Shown here: in pieces, positions 22,077 through 34,200 of the stretch
How the letters are laid out: the number at the start of each line of letters is the position of its first letter
How positions within the stretch are numbered: the stretch's first letter is position 1
Assembly: GCA_021234155.1 (NCBI GenBank)
Contig: JAJEKV010000074.1
Location: 3,804,877 to 3,868,876 of the forward strand
Origin: Isoetes taiwanensis
Taxonomy: Eukaryota > Streptophyta > Lycopodiopsida > Isoetales > Isoetaceae
Direction of reading: 5' to 3'
Length of the DNA: 64,000 nt
Notes under the pieces: generated by a model
What the model saw: the letters and a program-made list of their open reading frames with translations, nothing else
Told to the model about the DNA's origin: nothing
The model's database searches: none
Position numbers and translations under genes: made by a program

Positions 22077-25000
22077 CGAATATTCTTTTCGAATTTAAAA
22101 TGCAGTGGCATGATGACGCTGTCAGTGGTTTGGCCATGAAGTTCTTAACTATGAAAAACCAGATTTTAAGCTTTCAACACTCAATGAACTATAAACCCAC
22201 AAATTATTTAATGCAAAGGGACATTCCCACCATTATTAAAAAATAAAGCGTTGTATCAAGAATTAAAAATACCAAAACATAAATTGAACGCTCACGAAGG
22301 GAAGCACTAGATGCTCCGCAAAATTAGCACAGCCGCACATGGTACATGTCCAAATATCAACAAAGATTTGATTTTGTTCCTGCACTAGACCCGTGGCATC
22401 AAGCTTTTAATGAAGGAGGTGCTCTGTATTACACCCGTTGGTTTGCTACCTGGAAGTACGCTGAATAGTCAACATAGAAGTTCTGCGCATAAATGGAATG
22501 GATTCAAGACTACAGAGAGGTATTATCTACCCCCCAAGCTCGGATTTCAATAGGCAATAATCAAATGCTCAATTTTACAAAGCTCAAATCCTGTGTCAAA
22601 GTTACAAAACTTTTTATGCACACAAAGAGAAAGGCCGCACCATTGGGGGAGAATCAACCCCATGCCATTTCACCAAAATGAACTTGAAATGCATTGCATT
22701 TACCATGGAAAAGAGTCCCAGAATACTTGGCATAGATCTCAACAAAACCTCAAGACGCTATTTAATAATGTTTGTTGCAAATTCCATATCTTCAATAGGC
22801 ACCCACATAAAGTATACCAGAAGCTGCTTCCAAAGTGATTGCAACTGTATGTATGGCAACCCACATTTGCCATCAAAGCTTACATGTTATAATTGATGGA
22901 ACACTCTTCGAACATCTTGTGGGAACCTACAAATAACAAAAGGTGATGAATGTCTCCTCTTGTAATACTGGCCTCCATGCAAGGTTTTAGGAGACAATGC
23001 ATACTTAAAGTTGAATTGAAACCTGTAGCTCATATATCTCCGAGGTTCTTAAGTGAATGATGATTATAGAATTATTTTATGAGCAAGAATTTTAAGACAA
23101 AGATATCACATTAAAGGTTCATGCAAGGTATAATTTGATTTTTGGCACCACCGTCCATATTCAATGCTCAAGACGTAACGTGTTTCATAATGAAACAACA
23201 AAGGAACACCATGTTCACACACGATCCAAAGACTATCTAGTGCCCACCCCATTCTCGCAGACACCGTAAGTGTTATGCAATAACCACTAATTGACACACC
23301 CTGGGGTGAATCTCCTAACCCTCCAAGGTTTTATCTTATACCCTAGTATGCTTAACATTCCTCCCACTAGAGGATGTTTTCTCGAGAATACGGCACCAAA
23401 CTAACCCCATGCAATTATGATCATATGAATGTCACTAACTGTGGCAACCATGCTAATACTTACATAGCTATTATTGAAGAAATCATTGAACAAGAAATGT
23501 CGCTCTTATTTTACAGCTTTACCCGATCCTGTAATGTAGCCAACCATTATAGATGTAACGCAAAAAGGAAGTTGTATTAAAGGAAACCGAGCCCTAACAT
23601 TGGGCTTTAGAACCGCTTCCATACAAGAATATCCCCATCGTGGGATTGTTGAGATAATAAGTTCTTCGCTTGTAAAGGTAGCTGATTTTGAAGAGGGTCC
23701 TCATGTTGCATCTCCGCCTTTACTAGTTTCACGTGGGGCCTGATAGCTCCCGAAAAAGCTTGCTACCCAAACACAAACTTAATAAATTTATAAGTTCAAA
23801 GATGGTACAAATTGGTCCATTTGTCCGGGCTTTTTATGAAGAAAATCATAATCAGATTAGTACAAAGATCATAATTGATGACTCCAAATGTAATAGCACC
23901 TTAAAAATGTTCTAAAGCCTCATATATGCAAATAAGGTCCCAAACAAAGATATGGAAGCCAAGTTAGCGGCTTGAATTTTGAATATTTTAGGACATAATA
24001 TGGGATATTCCTCGTAAAGCTAATGTGCTTGGTAACCAGAAAAGCAAGAGGGTCATGACAAAAAATGTCTATCTCAAATAACAACCGCCCATTGCCTATC
24101 CTAAAAAAACTGCAATAAATGCCCAAAAGGCAAAAAGCCTCTTTAGAGAATACCCTTTGTAAATCATCAAATAGATTATACATCTATCTATTATATTTAT
24201 GGAGGTGGGAAGGGGGGGGCATTCCTTCAACACCGCTAATCTCTTTAATTTGGCAAATGAGATGTGTGTCCGCTTGACAAACCATATTTATGGCTAAAAG
24301 AATGGGCTAGAACAACGCACCAAGGATGCCGACAATCCCTCGGTGACTTGTTGGAATAATTCCGTCTACCTAATGGAATGACAACAAGAGAAGGAACCAA
24401 CAAAATGAATGAAACTAATTTAACAAAAACCGATTTATAGCACATCGCGAAAAACACAATGCTCCCTCGATGCTATTATGAGCCACAATATAAGAGATCA
24501 TACAACATTAAACATAACACTACCTTTTGCTCCAACAAGAAAGAAGGTATATCATATAACATATACCTCCAAAGAGGATTGAGTGCTCAAAACTTCCATG
24601 GAGTTTTCATCCGCACATCTAATCTAAGGTGAGATCCAATGTCCTAACACATTTTCTATTTTGTTGAATGTGCAAGTACTTATCAAGACGCTTCACTAGT
24701 AGTAGAGATTTTAATGATTTTGAACTCAAGGAGGAACCATGACGATACCTCTAGTGTCAGAAGATAATCAACTAGGTCATTTTCAAATTGAACTCTCCAT
24801 AATGCCCTGATTCCGCCTTCAATGGAAACTCTTGCATCCAAAGCACTTATTTTCTTGTTGTTCTAGTCAACATAGATTAGATTTGCCATGTGAATAATGA
24901 CTCTTACACATCTGGAATAACCCAGATTGCCTTCGAATGGTGCGTCCCATACAAAAACCGAGATCAAACCGAAATGTGCGAAACATTTGGATACAATGCC

Positions 25001-25160
25001 GCAGCCATAAAAACGCCATTGGACCAAGGCAAATTAGGGATTAGGGCTTTGGCTGCGACTCACTCCACTTCATCGGTTGTTACAAAGAAAAGATTTCAAC
25101 CGCCATGCATTCCGTAGAGCATCCCATTTTGAACAAGACCATGGCAATGGGCCGCATTGC
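22077..25160. other. AT-rich stretch, no gene recognised
   Basis: Only short frames without recognisable motifs on either strand. If the RRM-gene remnant at 9.8-10.28 kb once continued across the LARD, its upstream exons should lie here on the minus strand. None could be identified by reading for the first-RRM motif of that family. Confidence 0.35.
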
Positions 25161-25169
25161 CATAAACGC

Positions 25170-25488
25170 CCATTTTTTCAAATCAGTTTTGGAATCAAAC
25201 TTGAGCGGAAAATCGATATCTTGCCAAAATGACCGCCAACAAATAATACCCTATCCACACAGCAACAGTAAAAATCGCGGGGTAAAGCTTGGCTATGGCG
25301 CCCATTTTTTAATCAAAAATGCTCTTAGAGTTTCCCAAATCGGCTCAAAAAGCACCATTTTTGATTCAAACTTCGTTTGGAATCAACCTTCGCAGTGGAA
25401 AAATCATATCATGCCGGGCATTGACTACCAACAAAACACAAAGGGCCAAAAACAAAAGTAATCACGGGCGTAAAGCTTTGGCTATGGT
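25170..25488 (+). repeat. Imperfect tandem duplication (~130-190 bp)
   Basis: GCCCATTTTTT...ATCA occurs at 25168 and 25300. Both copies continue with GGAATCAA, GAAAA(A)TC, an ATC-TGCC patch and ACAA(A)... and end in CGGG-GTAAAGCTT(T)GGCTATGG (25276 and 25466). The second copy has extra sequence near its start. Confidence 0.65.
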
Positions 25489-25907
25489 TTGCTAATCATA
25501 TATGCACGACAAGCAAATAGCCCAGATACAACAAGATACAGCTCAACATTGCATGCGTAAGACTTATGGGCCCAATGTTCGTGTGTGATATGAATCCCAT
25601 CGGACCTCCGCCCTTGGCCATGGTCATACCCGATGGTCCAAAGAAAATTTATTTTTTTTTTCATACTTTTGTTTTGTCTAAAATAATTATCCTCGAGGCT
25701 CCATGACACGCCAATAATAATAAGTCATGAGACATTATTGCCCACCTTTTATTTTTCCCAATGCTTTATGGCACGCCAAGAATTAATGGGTCATTAATAA
25801 TGTTGTCACCCCATCATATGGCATTTATTGTTTAAATTATGTGGCAAATATCCTGGGCCATTCATCCCGTGACATTCGACGGCCTAGATCAAAAGCCCCA
25901 AAAAGGG

Positions 25908-26110
25908 GGGTGCTTGGTGGATTGAGGTGGTTTAAAATTGTGGCCGCCGATCTCGGATCTATCTCTTTTGAGTGCAAATACACCAAAACTTCTATATACA
26001 TTTGTACAATTTGGGTGGATTGAGGTGGTTCCACCGTGGCCGCAAGCTGATCTCGAGGTTGGACGGTCCAAAGGGCGACACCAAAAATCTCTATATACAT
26101 TTGGTACACT
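25908..26110 (+). repeat. Tandem duplication (~104 bp)
   Basis: TGGATTGAGGTGGTT...GTGGCCGC...GATCTCG...ACCAAAA-TCTATATACATTTG-TACA is present at about 25916 and again at about 26017. The two copies are adjacent and in the same orientation. Confidence 0.8.
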
Positions 26111-26747
26111 TATATAATTGTATATATATACCGGATTATATTTGATAAATTGACCATCAATACTCATGTTAACCAAAACTCAAATATTGGAATATTTCCT
26201 TAATAAAATTAGATATTTTAGTCCAAATGGTATTTAAAAGTATGATAAGAATCCAGAAAATATATTGCAATGCACAAGCTCGTGAAAATCCCTCTTGAAA
26301 AAACCATCCTTTTGCACTTAGGGCAAAGCAACTTTGTACTAAATTATTTAAATTTCGTGGCACTACAGAAAGTCATGTAATGCAAAACCGGCAAGAGACA
26401 TTAGACTTTAGATGAAATATTATCTGGGCTTTCCTCATCTTCATTGTAAGTGGCCAAAATCATACAAACCTAATCCGCCTTAATCTAAAAGGCACTTAAA
26501 TATGATTAAGATAAACTAAGCCAAAGACATGAAAAGGGGAGTCTAGATGAAAAAGGTAACAAGGAAAAATGTCAACCTGCCTAAGCACCATTTTATGAGC
26601 ACCCCTTTGTAAATGTCTTCCAAACAAAGATTTAATTTTTTTTTTTGCATAACATAAGAAAGGTGTCGAATTAAACGGGCATTTTAATTAATATCATAAC
26701 ATATATATGTTCTTATGTTTGTCCTCCCGAATCTGGTCGTTGATCCG

Positions 26748-27075
26748 GAGATCCCATGTACCACGTGGCTTTGGGACGATCCCACCCCCAGATGGCTTGG
26801 GAGTTTGTTTCGTATTATATGTGTTTATCCCACGGCCCAGTTGATCTCGATCCCGATTGTCGGCCCGAGATCCTACAACTCACGCTGTTTTGGGACACAT
26901 CCTACTGCACATGGCTTTGGGAATTATATGTAATCGATCCTACAGCCTAGGTTGATCCGATCCCATCGTGGATCCGGAGATCTCTTACCACACGGGCTTG
27001 GCACATATCCTACGGTGCACATGACTTTGGGAATTATATGTAATAGATCCTATGGCTCATGTTGCTTTAATTATT
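26748..27075 (-). repeat. Three ~110-120 bp subrepeats
   Basis: GAGATC(C/T)... begins at about 26748, 26867 and 26977. Each is followed by a TTGGGA/TTGGCA block, a TCC(C/T)AC block, TGGCTT-GGGA, and an AATTATATGTAAT-GATCC type end. They sit inside the inverted HSE/tRNA-like repeat and are much less clear in the plus copy. Confidence 0.65.
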
Positions 27076-27194
27076 GTCACTTTAATTAATTATTGTCACG
27101 TGGTGAGATCTCGAGCCTTGATCGGGTCCAAGATCCCACGCCCAAGTTGAATGCTCATCCCTTAGGAAAAGACTTTTAAAACATTTATGTTGTG

Positions 27195-27257
27195 TGGAGG
27201 ATTCGAACCCCGGCCACTGACCTCCCAGCCCCCCATTCTAACCACTAGACCAAGCAT
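27195..27257 (-). promoter_or_regulatory. tRNA-like Pol III promoter (A box and B box), minus copy
   Basis: On the minus strand TGGTCTAGTGG (27252-27242) is an A box and GGTTCGAATCC (27209-27199) a perfect B box, 32 bases apart, close to real tRNA spacing. The segment reads GCTTGGTCTAGTGGTTAGAA and then a G-rich middle. No acceptor stem pairs, so it is a tRNA-derived promoter rather than a working tRNA gene. Confidence 0.65.
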
Positions 27258-27340
27258 TAATTCCATAAACAATTTATGTTTCAAATATACTTAAGGGTAA
27301 TGTTCCCATTAAGATAAAATAGACTATAATATTCTAGCTA

Positions 27341-27410
27341 ATTCAGGAAAGTTCTAGAATGTTCTGGAAGACTCTAGAAAGTTCTAGAATCTTCTAGAAA
27401 GTTCTAGAAC
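27341..27410. promoter_or_regulatory. 70-bp perfect-phase heat-shock-element-like array
   Basis: Seven consecutive decamers of the form nTTCnnGAAn: ATTCAGGAAA, GTTCTAGAAT, GTTCTGGAAG, ACTCTAGAAA, GTTCTAGAAT, CTTCTAGAAA, GTTCTAGAAC. That makes fourteen pentamers in alternating orientation, of which only one (CTC for TTC) departs from consensus. Heat-shock factor trimers bind alternating nGAAn units; known plant heat-responsive genes and the heat-activated ONSEN retroelement carry only a few. In the element's own direction (minus) the array lies about 90-160 bases upstream of the A box. Activity is inferred. Confidence 0.65.
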
Positions 27411-27928
27411 ATAAGAGAATCTGGGGGGATCTAAGAAAATTCTTCCAGAAAGTTCCAAATTGTTCTAATATGCCAGCAGTGGGCATATGCACCAAAACCC
27501 AAAAGAGAGGTTCTTCTTGCTTCCCATCTCCTATTACTTTTGTTGTGCATTTTCATAACTCTCACCATCCCTCTTTTCTGTTACTCATATCCACGAGGAA
27601 ATTTCTTTGGAATGAATTGCAACCGGATCAATATAGTGGAAAAAGCAGTCTTGATGAGAATGGACAAGAAACCATGATAGCTAGAAAACCCACGGAGGAA
27701 AGAAGAGAAAAATAATGCTGCAGTCTAATCAACAAAAAGGACCAAGGAGAGAACTCTTATCGGAAAAAAGCGCGAGTAGGCCATGTCTGCCCTCTCGGAC
27801 AAACAACCATAAAGGGGCGTGCGCTGCCATCCATGCGATCAGAATATTCTTTCTATTAATGCATACGTGGCATGATGACCTGTCATTGAATTTGGCAGTT
27901 CTATTTTCATGAAATGGCAACCACTTTT

Positions 27929-28341
27929 AGGTCAACACTAGAAGCAACCACTATGCTCACCAGATCGTTAATGATGAGAAAGTAGAGGATGGTCCTCCTT
28001 CTGGTGTCAAAATATCATCGCATGGGTCTCCACGGATAACTTTCTCTCTGTCCTCTAGTAAGACTAGCAATCAAGATGAAGCAGAAGAGGAGGAATTTGC
28101 TTGTCCTTTTGCAGTGGACGATGACGAAGGAGAAGAATACCATAGCAGATTTGATAGCTCTGATTTGTTGAGGGACAAAATAGTTGATCCATTCAGTCCA
28201 TTAAACCAATATGTAGGTTTACATCATCGATCCCATGATCTTTTCTTTGTTGAGCTTTGTAAGGGTTTGGAAAACTCACGCACCTTTAAGGACAGTTTCA
28301 ATTCCCCGCCCTCGATTTGGCATCCCAAAGATGCGCTTTGA
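27929..28341 (+). CDS. Exon-like open frame with acidic CPF-VDD patch (possible ATG13-like fragment)
   Basis: A 137-codon frame opens right after a TTTTAG splice-acceptor-like site and runs to a TGA at 28339. It reads as protein: a Ser-rich stretch (SPRITFSLSSSKTSN), then acidic DEAEEEEFACPFAVDDDE, then RFDSSDLLRDKIVDPFSP. No ATG opens it, so it would be an internal or terminal exon. The Ser-rich segment followed by a CPF-VDD patch loosely recalls the C-terminal half of plant autophagy protein ATG13, but this rests on memory of short motifs. The last codons may be intron read-through. It could instead be an exon of an unknown gene or a pseudogene piece. Confidence 0.35.
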
Positions 28342-28499
28342 ATTGTGAGAACAAGAAAAACCCCAATACCTCTCGGTCTTAGTCTTCGCAGCTTCTTTCA
28401 AACACGGGACTGCAGATAAGTTAAGCATGTCAACGTTTTTTTCTCCAATCTTGCGATCAGCATTCTTGCAAGACAAAGATTCGGGGAAGAACTAGAGAA

Positions 28500-28900
28500 T
28501 CCTAATCATTGATGCATTTGTATATTCGTCATTTGAGCCATTCCTGGGAGCTGTATTCGTCATATTCATCATATTCATCTTGGCGCTTAGGGTTTCAGCC
28601 TTGCTCTTTTGCTCATAACTCGGGATTCCGGTGTCAGATTCAGATGTTCTTGGGCTCGTTGGAAAGCTTATTGAACGAGCTTTCCGTGGGTGTATGATAT
28701 GTATGATGTTTCCTCTGTTTTAGTCGACGGAATCCACCTGACAGTCCCGGCCCTCTTTTGGCGGTGCTAGGGTTTGGCTACAGTTTTCTTTTGGCCATAA
28801 CTTCTGTATCTGGTAGCAGTTTTAGGTGGGTTTGGGCTTGTTGGAAAGCTCTTTGAGCACTCCATCCAGTGGTGCTTAAGCTTTTCAGAGATTGGCCTGT
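28500..28900 (+). repeat. Leader/LTR-like debris with repeated 'GTTGGAAAGCT' boxes
   Basis: GGGCTCGTTGGAAAGCTTATTGA (about 28653) and GGGCTTGTTGGAAAGCTCTTTG (about 28829) are two diverged copies of one box, each preceded by a CATAACT phrase (28614 and 28796). The first contains an 8-bp stem, GGAAAGCT...AGCTTTCC. Text of this style is common in plant gypsy/copia LTRs and leaders. No LTR ends, PBS or ORF could be found, so the element type is not assigned. Confidence 0.4.
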
Positions 28901-29261
28901 TGGGAAACACGATTCAGCTCTGAAACTTCGGCCTCTGAAACTTTGCACACGAACGAATCCGCTTGTGATAAGTTTTTTCGTTTCATTTTGAATCAAGGCA
29001 ATGACCAATTTCTAGCTTGGGGTAGCATATATTTTGATTTCAAGACATTGCGTTTAGTAAAGACATTTTCTGGCATGTTAGTCACTCTCATTTGCTCTCT
29101 ACTTTTCTCTGGCTTTGAGATTTCTTTAGCTCTTAAGTTTATAAAAGAGATCAAATATTTCTAGTTTATATTCAAAGAACAAATTAGGGAATACAAAGAG
29201 GCTAGGGGCTGCATAGGCAAGGCAAATGCATTTGAGTAAAAAGTGGACTAATAAGTTACGG

Positions 29262-29512
29262 ACGTAGAGGCTCACCTCCCCGCCGTACACCAGATAGCGA
29301 GGGCTAGACCCACCAACCGGTAATCCGCACCACTATAAACTCCCCGCCATAGAATAACAAACAAAGATGAAAAAGACACAATGCATATGTATATAAGTGT
29401 GGTATTTGTAGTCAAAAAGGAGACTGGGATACGCTACAGACTGAGAGGTCTAACCCCCGCCGTAGGCCAGGATAGCGAGGGCACGACCCTCCAACTGGTT
29501 CCCAGATCACCA
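29262..29512 (+). repeat. Direct repeat of ~60 bp spaced 178 bp
   Basis: The block around 29270-29330 (CTCACC-CCCGCCGTA--CCAG-ATAGCGAGGGC, then ACC--CCAAC-GGT) recurs at 29448-29512 with a few changes. Each copy follows GAGAG/AGAGG-CT and is GC-rich against an AT-rich background. No coding frame spans both; a structured or tRNA-like origin is possible but not shown. Confidence 0.65.
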
Positions 29513-30630
29513 AAATGACTGAAGGAGAGCCTAAAGGCTTTAAATAATAGCTTACAAGTGCTCTTACATCAAGTGCTTGAGGATGTGTTGCAGATTATGT
29601 GAAGACATCCATAGAATAATCAAAAACCATGTTTGGGACTCTACAAGAAGTTTGCCAACTGCAGAATGTCCAACAAAGTGGAACAGGGAATAGCACAATC
29701 AACTATGCTGCAGGCCTTCAAAAAACTCGAAGATGAGGACGTTCATCTAATCAGGTTTTTTCATTTGAATTGAATATCTAGTAACACACAAAACAAGGGA
29801 AGGGTGATACCATTATCTGCATAACGGATGATTGATCTTTTCATTCTTTTATCATCATTAGGTATAAATATAGATTGGGCTGTTGTAAGCTATGAAATGG
29901 ACGGTTTCTTTGCACAATGCATCGGGTTCTATCAACATAGTATATGCATGCTATGTATGAAATTAGGAAGTTTCTTTAGACGCTTTACACTAATATAAAT
30001 TTGAACTATTAGGCAGTGACTATATAAGCTAGGGATTGTGTTAACATAGTGTAGTTAGAATATTTCAAGATGGTTTATAAACACGGACCTTTGGACACGT
30101 GATGTTATGTTGACAGTAATTACTACATATTCATAGCTCCGGATTGGAGCTCTAATCAGTACTAATCAGTTTAGTTTAGGGTTTTTGCAGCCTAACAATA
30201 ATGGCGTGGGAAAAATCCAAAATCCAGAATGACAGAAAACGGATCTGATAATAATACTGTGCATCAGTGAGCCCATTACTATTAAGGTTTTTCCTCGAAA
30301 ACCCTTGGGCGGGTTTTTTAATCGATAGTGTCTGCGCGTCACTAATGTAGCCCAGGTCATAGATAGGGAAAGAGGGTTTGTAATATGAACCGCACAAAAG
30401 CGGCTCATAAACCCCACACAAATTGTTCAGTTAAAAGCTGATTGATAACGACGCATCACTGCATGGCCACGAATGGCCCAAGCAAAGCGGGATGCCGGTA
30501 ATAAAAAAAAAAGTCGACCTTAGGAAAAGGCTACATCATAACACGTGATGTGCTAGTAGCACCCTTTTAGGGAGCTCGCCCATGCTACACAAGTCCAGGG
30601 GCCTCGCGGCACAAGGGACATTAATGTATA

Positions 30631-30764
30631 TTCTATTCTATTCTATTCTATTCTATTCTATTCTATTCTATTCTATTCTATTCTATTCTATTCTATTCTA
30701 TTCTATTCTATTCTATTCTATTCTATTCTATTCTATTCTATTCTATTCTATTCTATTCTATTCT
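30631..30764 (+). repeat. (TTCTA)n pentanucleotide microsatellite
   Basis: About 27 head-to-tail TTCTA units with no interruption. One frame reads as an ILFYS repeat, which is an artefact of the satellite and not a gene. Confidence 0.97.
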
Positions 30765-31174
30765 TCCAAAACCTACAAATTGTTAATGCAAGGAAAGTTT
30801 GCCCTCTTGGGTGTGGATTGCTTTTGTTGATGCGGCCTTAACCAGCATGTAAGTTGATCATGTGAGAGGGGAGAACCAGCAAGTGTTCGATAAAAGACTT
30901 GCATCTTTGTCGATGGTTAGTCCCAAATTTAACTTCGGATGCCAATAATCTAGGCTTGAGCCTGATAATCCAGCTTTGGAGGGTGTAAAGTAGTCGTGGG
31001 ATGTGATAAATGCCGAAGCTAGACCTACCGTTCAAATGTTTTAAACACACTTGCTTGGCCGTTTATAGAAAATAAAATGCACTGCCTCCCAGGGCTCACC
31101 CCTTTATTCCCCAGAACAACCTCGTATGGGTGTTTAACTTCTTAAACAAGAGGTCTTGATGACCTTGAAGACAA

Positions 31175-31250
31175 TAAAAGATAGGCTCATTGCCTAGGTG
31201 GTTAAGCCATTGGGCCAAGGCATAATATGAGTGACTGCATGCGATCCATA
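31175..31250 (+). other. tRNA-like relic (A-box type), possible SINE head
   Basis: GGCTCATTGCCTAGGTGGTTAAGCC (31185 on) resembles a tRNA 5' half with an A box (TGCCTAGGTGG). It is followed 40 bases later by CATGCGATCC, a weak B-box match. No cloverleaf closes. It may be the head of a decayed tRNA-derived SINE. Confidence 0.3.
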
Positions 31251-31259
31251 ACAAAAAAC

Positions 31260-34200
31260 AAGGGTAGAATGCAACAAGTTTTCATGGCTCTTGATAAAGC
31301 TATCAATAGATGTTACTAAGGTAGAACAATCTTAGTTGAGGCATTATGTAATGTGGAAGAGAATATGTGGTGGCATTCTTGCCCACCCCATCCACATGCA
31401 AGGATCCACAGATCTTACTCGTTGTCTGAAAAATATATATGATCCAAAAACATTCTTAAGAATGAAGCCCCACTTTGCTTGACGTAATGTAGAACAAAAT
31501 GGGGGAACCCATTCTTTTCTTGTCCCCATGACCGAGGAATCGGGTTTAATCTTGTCAAAGCTATTGTATTTCCTCCATCATGTTAAAAAAAAAGAAAACA
31601 ATGTGCTATTGACTAGGCATGACTCTTTAGAAACTATAGAGGAATTTAGGGTCTATTGTTATGGTGTGTCAAATTGTGTTGGAATTGGAATATGTGGTTG
31701 CTAATATTGGATGCAGAAATCTAGAAAGTCCTAGGCCGGTGGTTAACAACATATAAATCACATTTCAACACAAATGCTACATAGTCGCTCGCGGATCGTG
31801 GTTCTAGCAAAGGAATATGTCCTTCTGATCGAACGGGTTCGCATGCCGAGAGCACTGCCCTCGGCCGATTTGGTCAGAATTGACCCTTGGGTCGAAATTT
31901 GGCCTGCTTTCTTGCTTAATGGAAAATGAATCCTTGAGAGAACTGATGCAGAATCAATAGATCTATTCGGGCAAAAGACCTAAAGCCATCGCTGGAAATT
32001 TGATGCTTGAAGACAGGGGCTCCGGCATGAAATATGGGGTTTAAGATTTATAGAGCAGCTTGCAAATGGAAACCTGATATTGCTTGAAGACAACAGTGGA
32101 AGCTTGCTCTGGAGTTCCGACGTTTTAAACTTAGAGCTGCTTGAAAAAGAAATCAAAGAGAATAGTCAGATCCTTCATAAATAAAAAAGCTTTATATTTC
32201 ATCCCTTTGTCAACATAGCCAGTATTTGAGTGTTTTTTTTGCTGAGAGGATCTTGAATGTCGTGCATATCTGTAAAGTTTAATTACATGACTGGTTTTTG
32301 TTTCTTTCTTATGTTATGCAGAAAAAAAATTAAATCTTGTTTTGGTGTGTTATGGGGATCTTGTTTTTCGGTTGGAAATTAAAATAAAAAATTCAAAAAT
32401 AGTAAGACACATCAAGAAACATAAAGGCAACTATACAATCCTTAAAGTTTCAAAGAATTGAAAATAGAAAGAGAGATCAGTAATCACGAAGGCGACTATA
32501 ATATGTAGCACAAATGTTGGTCAAAGTAATCTTATTAGGATATTGAGGAGGTTCGAGCCTCGTGATTTCATATATTCTAAAACTTTAGGCAAAAGTAGAT
32601 AGAAGCTCGATATTCTACCAAAACCTTAGGCAAACTCAGATTTCATACTTTTAAAGTCATAGGTGCCCCCAATCATAAATGACCATAAGTGAAACAAGAG
32701 GTGCAAAGAGACTTCACCATAAGATCTGGGCTGTAGGATCGACGGATCCGACGACTGTGGTAGTACAGGGTGTACCTTGTTTAGAATGTGGGTTACAGGG
32801 GAATTTGATATGGATGTAAAAATGACAATTCCTGAAACCATAGACCATATCCCAAAAACAACGTGGTAGTTGCCACCACATGAAGGATTTGGCAATTTGG
32901 CATTTGAGAGCATGTATTAGTTATACACTCGATGTGTTCTATGTTGAGGCGAAATCATGTTTGGTAACTAGACAAACTACCTAAGCAACCCAGAAGTCAG
33001 AATTTGAAATAGAAGCAAGAGATAGATCTTGAAAATCTCAATTTTGATCAGATTCTTGTGATTAATTGCCTCATTTTCTAAACAAGGTGCTACGCACGGA
33101 GGGTTGCCCTCCATGGCCGATGCCTTCTCAAGGTATTAAAGAGTGGCTAAAATTCGCCAAATGGCTACTTTTTTTTACCGTCAGTCAAATTTTGTGGCTA
33201 AAGTTAATAGAGATCATGTTTTAAGAAAAAAAGATAATTTAGCCATTCCAAAAGGGGGAAAATTTTGGACACCTAGAGTTTAGCCAGGATTGGCTGTATT
33301 ATGACATGCTAAATCGCCTTCTTTGAAGCTGATTAGGTGCATTCTAATTAATTCAAATAGCCATATTGAATCTATTCAGAAGCCTCTTTAATTTAGGAAT
33401 TGCCAGTAGCAATCATGTTTTGATGGATATTGAATTTGAATTTATAAGTTGTTTAGGTTAAAGATTATGAAGAATGTTATCTGGTGAGCATTTTAAGCTC
33501 TAAGTAATAGTGTTTTATTCTTGCAATTGTGGACCTTAAAGGGCTATATGCACCAAGTTAGCCATTTGGACGCATTTGACCCCAACATAAATATGTGTGT
33601 TCCCTCAAATGGTATTATTTGCTCCTTATAAGTTGTACTTTAAACTTGTTATTGTTTTGTAATGGAAGCATTCATTCATGTGCTAATGAGTGCTTAGAAT
33701 TTGAAGTTAAATAGTTGTACTTTGCCATCAACCAAGAAAAATTCGCAAATACAAGAATTTCATATCATAAAATTTTTACATTTTAGCCAAGTGGGAAGAT
33801 GACTAAAGGATTTTATTTTATCAAATTTTGCCTAATAAAGATCTATAAACTTTTATTTTCAATAGGTTTAGCCAATCTTAATTTGAATAGAAAAACATTT
33901 AGGACCCTTAAAATTTACCCTGATGCCTTCTTATGCCGCAAGTGAAAATACCAGAGACAAGACCTTTGCCACATTTGTGAATAGCAATGGTGCCACTGTG
34001 CAATCTTGACGAATGCCATGGCCAACCAAAAGAATGCAGAAGGCTCTCCTTGGAAAAGGACAACATAGTGAATCGAGTAGCGAAGTCTCATGACATCAAT
34101 TATGAACAATGCACAAGTTGGAATTGAATGTGCTGGCTTGCAATAGCACATTTATGAAACAACTAAATACCAGATAAATATTGTTTTTTCAAACTTGAAA

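Larger units (their letters stand above)
26700..27480 (-). repeat. Dispersed repeat with HSE-like array and tRNA-like head, copy 2 (inverted)
   Basis: The reverse complement matches the repeat at about 3360-3960 in block order (HSE-like array, TTTTATCTTAA, tRNA-like head, GATGAGCA, GGGATC-TTGGACC, CAACATGAGCC, GGATC units, GATGTGTCCCAAAACA). It is the better-preserved copy. Its distal part (26748-27060) has expanded into about three subrepeats. No ORF is present. Confidence 0.65.

Noticed and set aside
30582-30830. 82-codon frame with ILFYS repeats
   Set aside because: Purely the translation of the (TTCTA)n microsatellite.
32549-32565. GGTTCGAGCC as a tRNA B box
   Set aside because: No A box upstream and no cloverleaf; an isolated match in AT-rich DNA.
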